Position numbers and translations under genes: made by a program. The notes beneath the pieces are model-generated. The model had not been told where the DNA came from. It made no database searches and saw only the letters and a program-made list of their open reading frames with translations. This document shows, piece by piece, positions 32,545 through 42,170 of a stretch of 64,000 nucleotides of DNA (position 1 is its first letter; every line of letters starts with the position of its first letter). The stretch is from positions 54,334,122 to 54,398,121 of the forward strand of contig CM063108.1 in NCBI GenBank assembly GCA_031841125.1, written 5' to 3'. The stretch comes from Acanthococcus lagerstroemiae. Taxonomy: Eukaryota; Arthropoda; Insecta; Hemiptera; Eriococcidae.

Positions 32545-33930
32545 AATTTGCACCATTCCCAAAGCCGAAGCTCTCCGAAAATTTTTTCGCCTCAAAAAAC
32601 ACATGATGGAAAAATTTACAAAATTGGAAAAAAATCAAAAATTCAAAGTTCACAACTGTTTTCCACTCAATTTTTTAAGCTGTGTTCAAATTCGTTGTTC
32701 AAATTTGGTGGCGATGCTCCGTTTCCGAGGATGCGAGCATTCCAAAATGTTGGCGAAACTGGTCAAAATGACTATGTAGCTCAATTTCGACGACGGATTT
32801 TAATTCATCACGAGAAATGAAGTAATTAGCACCATATTCCCGAGGCCAAGGCTCTCCGAAAATTTTTTCGCCCCAAAATACACAACATGATGGAGAAGTT
32901 TTCAAACTTGGAAAAAAATCAAATTGTACAACAAATTTGAATTCAGCGTGAAAAACTGAGTGAAAACAGTCGTGAACTTGAAATTTTTGATTTATGTTCA
33001 ATTTTAAAAATTTTTTGTCATGTGATTTTGGGGGGAAAACATTCTCGGAGAGTTTCGGCCTCAGGAATGGTGCTAGTTACTTTATTTCTCGTGACAAATC
33101 CAAATCCGTCGTCGGAATTGAGCTACAGTCATATCCTGACCAATTTCACCAACATTTTGGAACGCGTACACTCGGAAACGGAGCGTCACCGCCAATTTTG
33201 AACTCAGCATGAAAGACTGAATGAAAAGTAGACCGAACTTAAAATTTTTGATTTTCTTCCAATTTGGAAAATTTCCCCACCACCTCTTGTTTTCTGGAGC
33301 GAAAAAATTTACGGGGGCTTGGCCTCGGAAATGATGCTAATTTTACTTCATTTCTCGTGAAAAATTCAAATCCATTGTAAAAACTGGGCTACAGTCATTT
33401 CTCGACCAATTTCACCTACATTTTGGCACGTATCTCGGAAACAGAGCGTCAGCGCAAAATTTTATTTGAACTGAGCGTAAAAAATTGAGTAAAAGATAGT
33501 CGCGAACTTAAAATTTTTGATTTTTTTCCAATTTTGAAAATTGTTATATCACGCGATTTTTGGGGCGAAACATTTTCGGAGAGCTTCGGCCTCGAGAATA
33601 GAGCTAATTACCTAATTTCTCGTGACAAATTCAAATCCGTCGTCAAAATGGAGCTAGTGACATTTTTTGACCAATTTGACCAACATTTTGGAATGACACC
33701 GCCAAATTTGAAGAACGAATTTGAACTCAGTGTGGAAAAATTGAGTGGGAAGCATTCGTTAACTTACAATTTTTGATTATTTTTCAACTTCGAAAATTTC
33801 TCTATCATTTTGTGTTTTTTGGTGCCAAAAAATTTTTGGGGAACTTAGTCTCGGGAATGGGGCCAATTACTTAATTTCTCGTGACAAATTCAAATTCGTC
33901 ATCAAAATTGAGTTGCAGTAATTTTTTGTG
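32545..33930. repeat. Satellite-like array, ~262 bp units, with internal inversion
   Basis: After about 32965 four plus-oriented units are marked by GAACTT(A/G)AAATTTTTGATTT at 32974, 33235, 33504 and about 33760, spacings 261, 269 and 256 bp. Each unit also contains a TTTCTCGTGA(C/A)AAATTCAAAT block, a GGCCTC block and an ACCAATTT block followed by ACATTTTGG. Before 32965 the same unit occurs in reverse: GCTCTCCGAAAATTTTTTCG at 32570 and about 32850, TCACGAGAAATGAAGTAATT near 32808. So the array is head-to-head about the centre near 32950. Open frames inside are repeat by-products. Copies differ by perhaps a fifth of positions. Confidence 0.85.
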
Positions 33931-33984
33931 AAAAAGTATGAGTACTTGTCTTCTCACGAATATAACTACTCTGTCTGTATTCGC

Positions 33985-34600
33985 AAATATACCTAAACGA
34001 ATACAAACTACAACATTTATAATAATAATAGTAATAATAATTGTAAGAGTAAATTTCTGTTTAAATAAATACACCCCGTATAGGGTCGAATGCTACGCGC
34101 TTGTCGCTTCGTTTCTCTCCGCTTTCACCTGCTTGTATGCATGACTGGTTTGCCTGGAGAACCTGCTGGAGGGCGAGGAACGCATCCCTTGTGCCAAGGT
34201 CTTCGCGTTCGCAGGCTCGTGTCTCGTGGCATTTAGTTAACGACTGCGGTAGAAGTCCGTTGCGGGAAATTTGACTTGTGCGTAAGCCGTATTTTGAAAG
34301 TGTCGTCACGTATTTTGTGGTGTTGGTGAGAGACGTCAATTTGGGGTGAGTTTTGCTCACTGAGTACACATTTTACTATGGCTTTTTACGTAAACTGCTT
34401 CTATATTTACGCTTGCTCGCAATACTTTCTCGCCGGCGGGGCGTAGTTGACGCCCCAGGCTCTCCACTATGCAGGGTTTAGACGTTACCCTACCCAGGCG
34501 ACAATGTGGATCCGGCTGTGGGCATTCGGTCGAGTCTCCGGACAGCATACTGAACTGCAGCACAGCCTCAGGGCCGGCACTACCAGGGTACCTATAGGCA
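33985..34600 (-). mobile_element. Possible retroposon with ATT-rich tail
   Basis: Read on the minus strand, a moderately GC-rich segment ends in GTGTATTTATTTAAACAG and then an ATTATTATTACTATTATTAT tail (34015-34041). It includes a small hairpin GGGGCGTCAACTACGCCCC at 34435-34453. The upstream edge is unclear; CAGGGCCGG at 34570 resembles a hAT terminus and may belong to another element. No recognised protein. Low certainty. Confidence 0.3.
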
Positions 34601-35149
34601 TTACTGCCAGCTAGGTATGAACCCCCTGGTATGTTGGTGCTAGTCGGATACTGGGCCAGAGAACAGGATCGCTTAAATGCTTGGCTATGTTATTGGTTTT
34701 GGGCTACAGTGCAGTAGTGTTTTGTGCCCGTACTCAACCGTGATATTCAACTCTGTTGTAGGTACCTCGCCTCAGCAGTTCCCGCCCGGCTATCCATCCA
34801 TCCGCCCATTCTCTGAAAATAATGTATTTGTAGATATGGTAGAATTTTAGCGCATAAGCCACTCATGTTAAGTCCGTCAATATAAACATTCGAACAATCC
34901 TGACTTAATATTTTCGTACAGGGAAATTCTACGCACCCCTGACTGCGTTGCGCATATTTTTCGAATTCCACGTTTCCCTCGTCTCTCTTCTCTTTTTCGA
35001 TTTGCATTTCTTTTTACGTAATAATAATAATAACAATAATAATAATAATGTATATTTCAGTTGTAGCTGTAGTTAAGAATACTTTGTGTAACTAGCAGTT
35101 GTATTTAGTAGTTACTGTATTTGAATACCATTTGTCCTACACTTTCATT
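34601..35149. other. Unassigned stretch with (AAT)n microsatellite
   Basis: ATAATAATAATAACAATAAT-type repeat at 35019-35050. Otherwise nothing recognised. Confidence 0.5.
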
Positions 35150-35192
35150 AGGTCACTGTTAGGTCGATGTTAAGTTGAAATTAGATCTCAAA
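35150..35192. repeat. GTCGA phased repeat, 11 bp period, short patch
   Basis: AGGTCACTGTT, AGGTCGATGTT, AAGTTGAAATT and AGATCTCAAAA follow one another at exactly 11 bp. The Jockey-like LINE begins 40 bp further on, and the same repeat family resumes at its far side. Confidence 0.55.
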
Positions 35193-35230
35193 AAATGGAC
35201 TTTCGAATTTGAGTCTGCTAAATCGAGAAA

Positions 35231-36675
35231 TTTTTTTTTTTTTTTTTATTAAAGATTTTTAATATCCTAGAAGGATTATAATCTTAAATTTATGTGTAGT
35301 AAATAGGTATAACATATTCTGGCTACGGAGACACGCTGAAGTTGACTCCGGTTTGGGTTATGAATTTGTGGACGAGGTTAAGGGCAGTCTGATTGTCAGT
35401 TAGTATCATTTGGAGGTTGTTTGGTAGTTGTAAGTTCGTTCGTATTTTTGTATATTTTCTGCAATCAAGTAGTATATGTCTTACTGTTAATTGTTCGTTG
35501 CAAGTTAGACATTTCGGTGGTGGTTCTTTTTCAAGGAGGTGTGAGTGGGTCAAGGTTGTATGTCCTAGTCGCAATTGGTTAATAGTAGTTTCTAGTTTGC
35601 GTTGATTTTGTTGTATTGTTTTCCAGGGGTATACGTGGTTTTTGATTTTGCGCAATTTGTTGTTCTGTTGTACGGTCCATTCGTGATTCCATTGTTTTAT
35701 GTACTTGTTATTTACTTGTTGAGTGCGGGTTTTTAGGTTTTGCGTTGTAATTGTTGCTACAAATTGTAGGTTGGTATCAGTTTCGAGTAGGTCGGTTTTG
35801 ATCTACGGTATACGTTATTGTTTTGGTTGCGTTCTTATGAGGTAAGTTGTTTAATCAGTGAGTTTTTTGACGGATGTTCTCTGTTTGCAATTATCTTAGA
35901 GCAGTAATTGTTTGTTAGTATTTTAGTTCTGGTTTCAATTGGTGGTTCACTGCTTAGACTTTGTAGACTTACTGTAGGGGTAGTTACGAACGCTCCGATG
36001 GCAGTGCGTAGTCCTATGGTTTGTACTGTTTGCAGTAGTTGAGCATTTGCTTTTGGTGCTGTTCTGTAGTATATGATGGCTCCGTAGTCGAGTTTAGAAC
36101 GGATGAGTATTCGGTATAGTTGGAGTAGTGTGATTGTGTTAGGTCCGAAGTTGTTATTTTTGATCATTTTAAGTAGATTGAGTGTCTTTATGCAGTTATG
36201 TTTTAGGTTTTTTATGTGTGGTAGCCAGTTTAGTTTGGAGTCAAATGTTAGTTCTAGGAATTTGTAAGTATTGGTATGTTTGAGAGGGGTGTTATTGAAC
36301 GAGATTTGGATGGGAGCTGTTTTGTGTTTACGGGAGAAAATCACGTAGGTTGTTTTTGAGGATGAGAATTTCAGGCCGTTGTTTTGGCTTCAGTAGTTCA
36401 GGTTGTCCAAGCATATTTGGAGGATGTTTTGAGCCATTGCAGGTTCTGACGAGCGGACGGCTATGTTAGGGTCGTCGGCGAACAGTCGGCATGTTATTGG
36501 CTGAGGTATGCACTGGATTATATCGTTGATGAGGATCAGAAAGCAGTGAACACTGATGACACTTCCTTGGGGCGTCCCGTTCTTCAGTTCGTGTTCTTGT
36601 GAGAAGGAGTTTCTTAATTAAGCAGATTATTGCGGGTCGATGTTGACTTCTCATCGATCTACTTTCGAAGTTCAT
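35231..36675 (-). mobile_element. Jockey-like LINE, 5'-truncated, with poly(A)
   Basis: The 3' end is a 17-base T run on the plus strand (35231-35247), that is a poly(A) tail on the element strand. The coding part reaches back only into the RT palm, so the copy is 5'-truncated at about 36675. It lies inside GTCGA-type repeats (35150-35192 and 36676-37190). Target duplication not determined because both flanks are repetitive. Confidence 0.85.
35323..36672 (-). pseudogene. Jockey-like LINE ORF2, C-terminal half
   Basis: In order: ELKNGTPQGSVISVHCFLIL (RT domain 4), CRLFADDPNIAVRSSEP (domain 5 with intact FADD), NNGLKFSSSKTTYVIFSRKH (domain 6) and then one frame of 169 codons with TYKFLELTFDSKLNWLPHI, IRSKLDYGAIIY, QTIGLRTAIGAFVTTPT and LSSEPPIETR. 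After a frameshift near 35830 comes WNHEWTVQQNNKLRKIKN, INQLRLGHTTLTHSHLLEK and the zinc knuckle CLTCNEQLTVRHILLDC (C-x2-C-x7-H-x4-C), which is typical of Jockey/I-group ORF2. One TGA replaces a Trp codon in LNYW.Q. It is a reverse transcriptase of a non-LTR element, now dead but comparatively young. Confidence 0.85.
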
Positions 36676-37190
36676 TTAGGATCAAATCTGAGTCTATCAA
36701 AACTGACAGAGGGATAGGTAGATATCGAGTCTATTCTAAGTCGATCTTAGGTATCAGTCGACCAATTTTCGATGTCTACTCCAGGTAAAATCTGAGTATT
36801 CCTCGGAAGACATTAATTATTTATAAACATGTTTTCGACGTATATTTCGGTCGAATTCCGGCAGATAAAATGGACTTTTTATGCGTCATTTTTCAACGTC
36901 CAATTTAGGCATTGCAAAATGTAGACATCGAATGTGGATCGAAAGTCTCGTATAAGAATTCTACTTTGAATCGACTATAAGTCGACGTCGATTCTACATC
37001 TCTCACTGAAACTGCCGAGTCGATTTGAAGTTTTAATGGAATAGAAATAAAGTCGAAATCAGGTCGAAAAGGACAGATATCTTTTAATGTCGAATCGACG
37101 ATCATTTTCAATCAAAACATTGGACAAAAACGCGTCAATTTCCTGGTCGATTTTGATGTCGATTTTAGGTAGTTTTGGTTTGTGGGGACG
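36676..37190. repeat. Degenerate GTCGATTTTAG phased array
   Basis: More than fifteen GTCGA or TCGAC words in about 500 bp, many 11-12 bp apart, for example GTCGAAATCAG then GTCGAAAAGG near 37050 and GTCGATTTTGAT then GTCGATTTTAG near 37148. Regions between are degraded. It continues the family seen at 32281 and 35150. Confidence 0.6.
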
Positions 37191-38700
37191 AAGCCCCGGG
37201 AATGAGGATAGTGTTTCGATAACGTACGCCAATTATTAGTTTCCGTATCCAGTTTCCATTTTTGACTTTGTAATGGTTCATGCGGCTTCCTCGTGTCCGG
37301 GGATTAATACTCCCATACTGATATTTCACTTAGCAGCCGCACACCAACTTTTGGAAAGTGGGTAATTCTTTTCGCAGCGCAGAAAAAAGACGCCAAGTTT
37401 TGCATTTCTCTATCGATATCGTAAATCTGGAACACACTTTTCCCGGGACCGCGGCGTAGAGTGAAAAAACTGTTGCTCTCGACGCCCTGCTTAATCAGTT
37501 TTCGGAGCTCGTAATTTCGGCGAGAACTTCCGTTTTTCAAATTCCACATTAATTCCATTTACTATATAGTTTTTCTCGTCGAAAAAATATTAAAAATCCA
37601 ACTTTTTATCAGTTATTTCCCCCCCCCCTTTTCTTTTCCAGATGAAGTGCAAATTCAAGTAACGTTTAAACGCGCGACGAAGAAGCTAAGGGTTACGATG
37701 GAGTGGCGGGGCAGCGTGGCAGCTGAGCTAACGGGCGCCAAGAAAGGGAAGAAGCGGAAAAAAGAGGAAATTCTCGGTGTGACCGCATGACCAGAATAAT
37801 AGTCGAACGTTGAAATCGTACTTGAAGCGGAAATTGTTGGGAATACAAAAGAAAACAAGAAAAATCTCCGGGATACTATATAGTTAAATGATATCCTACT
37901 ACATAACAGGTCTCGACATGGTTCATGAAGCAACGTTGTCGGCCAGTGAAAGTGATAAAAGAAGTTTCTCGGGTGAATGAAAAGAGTTTTTCGAATTTTT
38001 CCCCAGCATTAGAAAGTACAAGAAAAAAACGAAAAAGCAAAAGAAAAAAGGAGTAGAGCAAGAGGATACCGATAATTTCCACTTATAAAATAAATAGAAT
38101 CAACGGAACTACTCCGTAATTTAACATTTCTCGGTATTCTGCCCTACGCTAACGTTTTTCTGATTTGAAAGCGAATCCGAGCTGTTTATCAAAATATTTA
38201 GACTGTCGGGAGGGGGCGTATTTAGCGGTGGCGTACAATCGACGACCGAAAAACGCGCCAACGAGAACTGCGAGCAAACTGCAAAAACGTTTTTGTAAAT
38301 ATTGACATAGAGACACTCGTGTTGACAAACGAATTGAACGGGAAAATTATCCGAAACTGATGACATCCCAGTGAGAAGTTTTCGACACGTTTGCGGGGCG
38401 TCGGCGTCGCTATCGTAACGAGAAACAAGATACAACATCTTTCAAGGAAAATATCTGTACAGTACTCTATCAGGACCGAAACTACGTAAAGTTCGTGTAG
38501 AACTGGAAAAATACCAATTGACTGAGTTTTGCCGATTACATGAATCCAAATTTCGGTTGCTAGGAAAATATTACTAATTTCGGCACCTTTACTCGGAATG
38601 TTCAGCCTCAGTAAATGTTTTATAAATATGGAATTTATTCAAATCACGAAGTAGAACTAGAAAACAAGAACTATATTCGATTCAATATCAGTTAGAGTAA
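37191..38700. other. Unique-looking stretch, CpG-retaining
   Basis: No recognised exon or repeat. 37300-37560 and 37650-38440 keep CG dinucleotides and have minus-strand open frames up to 105 codons without family resemblance. Confidence 0.4.
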
Positions 38701-38905
38701 GTGGTGGTAGATCCAGGAAGCAATCATGGGAGGGGAAATTCAGAAAATGTTAATTTTCACATTTTGAGGGATTCTGTCTAATTTATCATGTTAATGATTT
38801 AAAGCTATAAAGAAACTGTTCCGGTAGACGAATGTGCATAATTTCTAGCTTTTAAAACCTGATTGGAGAGCGGACCCGAAATTCCTTCTCCATGGATCCG
38901 CCACC
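38701..38905. mobile_element. Possible hAT-type MITE, 205 bp
   Basis: GTGGTGGTAGATCCAGG at the left end and CCATGGATCCGCCACC at the right end are imperfect inverted repeats, of the CAGTGGCGGATCCAGGG type seen at many hAT ends. No convincing 8 bp duplication. A related word ATGGATCCAGGGAGCAATC occurs at 11515. Confidence 0.4.
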
Positions 38906-39138
38906 GAACAGGAATACTCAACGTCCAACAAACAACCAAATTTTAGTCACTCAAACTATAAAATCTCCGAAATCCGCGGTTCACGCAGAAATATGAAAGC
39001 TCAAGTTGAAATTAGGTTGAAAACCCTCCACAGATTCCAAAAGAGGAATTTGATGGGGAAAAAAGGCGGATAGTATCCATCCTCTTTACATTCACAATCC
39101 ACCACTATGGCGATGTTCTTCTTTCGAACGTACATTTT

Positions 39139-39505
39139 TATATAAATCGTTTAATCGTCCTGTATAGCTACTTTCTATAAAGCACGATGCAAACGTTTCA
39201 CAAACGTTATTTGTCTCCTGCATTCCTGTACATCCGGTACGATCTTTTCAAAACCATGTTTTTCTTCTTTTTATTCTCATGACTCATTTTCGTTCTTTTC
39301 TCCCGATCGGCCAAGTAAGACATTCGTTCAGATATAGTTTGGTTTAGTCACAGTTTATGCTTAGCATTCACAAGATCTACTTTAACTATCGATCAATCAA
39401 TACACGCGCTTTTACTAATAACTCTCGTTTCTTTGATTTCGAATGCCCTCGCTGTGGTCCGGACCAAATACTTCTCATGCAAATTACGACAAACCCACAA
39501 TTCCA
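39139..39505 (+). repeat. Dispersed repeat, about 360 bp, copy 2
   Basis: Counterpart of 25462-25823 in the same orientation. It shares CTACTTTCTAT, AGCACGATGC, TCTCCTGCATTCCTGTAC, TTCAAAACCA, TATTCTCATGACTCA, TATCGATCAATCAATACAC and TTTGATTTCGAATGCCCTCG. The pair is separated by 13.7 kb of unrelated sequence. Confidence 0.8.
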
Positions 39506-39576
39506 TCAAGGCCATCAGAAATAAGGCTTTAGGAGACGCTGAATTCAGTTCTGACAGGGGGTTGGAAATTATAAGG

Positions 39577-39700
39577 TTCAAAATAACATAAGGTAGCTCA
39601 ATAAATTAGTGCCAAACACGAAAAAATGAAGTTGAAACTGGAAAATTCAAAATAACATAAGGTAGCTCAATAAATCAGTGCCACAGAAACACGAAAAAAT
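39577..39700. repeat. Tandem duplication, 69 bp unit
   Basis: TTCAAAATAACATAAGGTAG at 39577 recurs at 39646, each followed by CTCAATAAAT(T/C)AGTGCCA and ACACGAAAAAATG. An inverted echo, CTTATGTTATTTTGAGCT, lies at 40261-40278. Confidence 0.8.
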
Positions 39701-41705
39701 GGCGATATACGGAACCCGAAACCAAAACAAGTCAATTACCTCGAGTCATTCCGAAAGTCAATGATTATATCAACTCGCCTATGTCAATATATATTGCCAG
39801 TCGAGTACATTACAGCTTTCAAAATGGACTCATCAAATGTATTGTTTGATCGACTCAACATCTTTGATCTGGGTTTACAACACTAGATATAATCACACAT
39901 ATTTTACCCACGTGATTCCTAATATCCTTAGGAATATTCTTGTCAAACTTCAATGAATTTTTGTCTTTAGCCTGGAATTTTGTGGACCAGTTTATCCATA
40001 TCGACTGTGTTTCTAGAATGGTAGGGTTTATAGGAGTCACTGATTTCATTTTTGTTGTTAGTTCATCAGAAGCTCTATCACTTATAATGATTCATTCAAA
40101 ATTGTATAATTAGTGGTACGTGTCATCATTTTTTGAATTTCTTACATCATCGCCTTTTCCTTTTTGAGGACCATTATGGATGCAGGTTTAAATTGAAATA
40201 ACTTCAAAAATGTATTCATCGACTTCAGAACCCCTACTGTAGATATATACTTGAAACAGCCTTATGTTATTTTGAGCTCTCAGGACTCAGGCCTTCGTGG
40301 ACCATTGTATAAGTTATGGTTGAAATAACTTCAGAACTGAATTCAGTAATCCCAAAAACTTTTATTCTCGACACACCTGGAGGAAAGATGTATACTTTTT
40401 ATGTCCCGCTTCCTTCGTGAAGTTTTTGAAATGAGAGCTGGACGTAGACTGGCTTTATTTTTGGACTTTACATACGTATCTGAAAATCGGGCACTCGATT
40501 TATTTTGTACCCAACATAAAACAAAGACCACTGATTTTTTTTCTTCTTTTTTCTTTGTATAATCCAGCGTAAGCACTCAACTGTTATACTGGGAATGATT
40601 TTTCAGTCAAACCAATTTTTTGGTGGTCATACTCGATTTTCTCAAGATGTTTTAAAGGAAAATTGCAGTGTAACTTTCCAAAATGATATAATTAAAAAAA
40701 ATAATAATAATAATAAAAAGTTGGCAGAACTTTACCTTAAATGGAATAAATTGATCCGCCTTAGAAGCAAAATATGTACCTAGAAAACGATAATATTTTG
40801 AAACCCTCTAGTCAGTGACCTAAAAAAGACTTTTCCATAGAGTTAGAACCGAAGTTATCAATTTCTTTAAGTCTGGTATAACTGAAGACAATTCAACTTT
40901 TTCTGCACTATTATTCGGATTCTAAGGACTTTAAGTTGAAAAGCTCACATAAAAGTGTACATTCTATGGGCTATACAAAAAGGCTTGAACCTTTAAAATG
41001 TTTTCTTGTACGATTGTTGTTACACTGGAAACAGCTCCTCCAGTATGTTTCAGAGCAAAATTGCAGCTTTTCGTAAGAGAAATTCATGTTAAACATCACC
41101 TCTGCAAGACCCTTCAAAATTATTTGATTACAAAAATTTTGATTTGTGAGTTTTTACGCTGAAAAAAAAAAGAAATCAAACCCAGGAGCAAAACATTTCA
41201 AAACTTTATTGTAAGATTCTAGACGACCATAACACACAACTTCATCTTACTTGCCTCTCCATCGACGTAAAATAGTGCTGAAAGTAATCCCCTAGAGGCC
41301 TTACTATTCCACAAGGCCTTATGAAGGAAAGGAGCAGTTTTTGAGCTCTTCACATTTTACATGGTTTTATGAACAGAAAGAATCTACATTTTCCGTGTAG
41401 TGATTTCTGAAAACTTTTTCGATTTCCTAACCTCTTCCATTCCCCCTCTCTGACAGGCAAGCCGAGAAAATGTTAATTTTGTGTCTTGATAGTTAACGAA
41501 GATTTGGAATAATGGACATTTCCGTGTTTTTAGGCGAAAGGAAACGGTCAGTCAACCGCGAATGTCGTGGTTTCAAGGTCATCAATTATGCACTGAAAAC
41601 CTGGCTTTTGGCATCTCTTCCAGCCACCTCACTGAAAAGAGAATCACTGTGATTCAATCTGCAGAAGGGACCATTTTATACATCGAAAATGATTCATTAT
41701 CTCTC
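39701..41705. other. Non-coding stretch
   Basis: AT-rich with an (AAT)n patch at 40697-40720. No recognised gene. Confidence 0.4.
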
Positions 41706-42170
41706 GTAAAATCCACCGCCACCACCTCCGGGAGAAAAAAAAACCACTGCGGGTTTCCTACCCTACCACTTAATTACTCATTCTCCAATGGTAACCTACC
41801 CTTGGGAGGGGGTTCATGTTGGACGAGGGAGTATAGTAAAATCTGCCACCGCCACCGCCTCCGGGAGAAAACCCACTGCGGGTTGCCTACCCTACCCCTT
41901 AAATGCTCATTTCTCCAGGGGTAGCCAACCCTTGGGAGGGGATTCATAGTGGAGGAGGGAGCTTGTTGGGAGAAAAGTCGCGGTGAAGGACGAGGAGGAG
42001 TTATGGTGGGGGAGGGCTCTCTATACACTAAACAGTAAAAGCCATCTCCTCCTTCCCCTCCGTGGGGATAAATTCCTGGTGGCCTCTCCTGTACCTTGAT
42101 CTCACGTTTCACCAGAGGTACCCTACCCCGGGGGGCTTCTCCATGGAGGTGGGAGCTCCTGGAGAGGGAG
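41706..42170. repeat. GC-rich minisatellite, 130 bp unit
   Basis: GTAAAATC.(A/G)CCACC starts units at 41706 and 41836. Both units contain CACTGCGGGTT, CCTACCCTACC and CCCTTGGGAGGGG followed by TTCAT. A more diverged third unit with extra GGAGGAGG sequence starts near 42035. Open frames on both strands here arise from the repeat. Confidence 0.8.

Noticed and set aside
34340..34600. CAGGGCCGG at 34570 as a complete hAT element
   Set aside because: No matching inverted end was found nearby, so only a possible fragment is noted.
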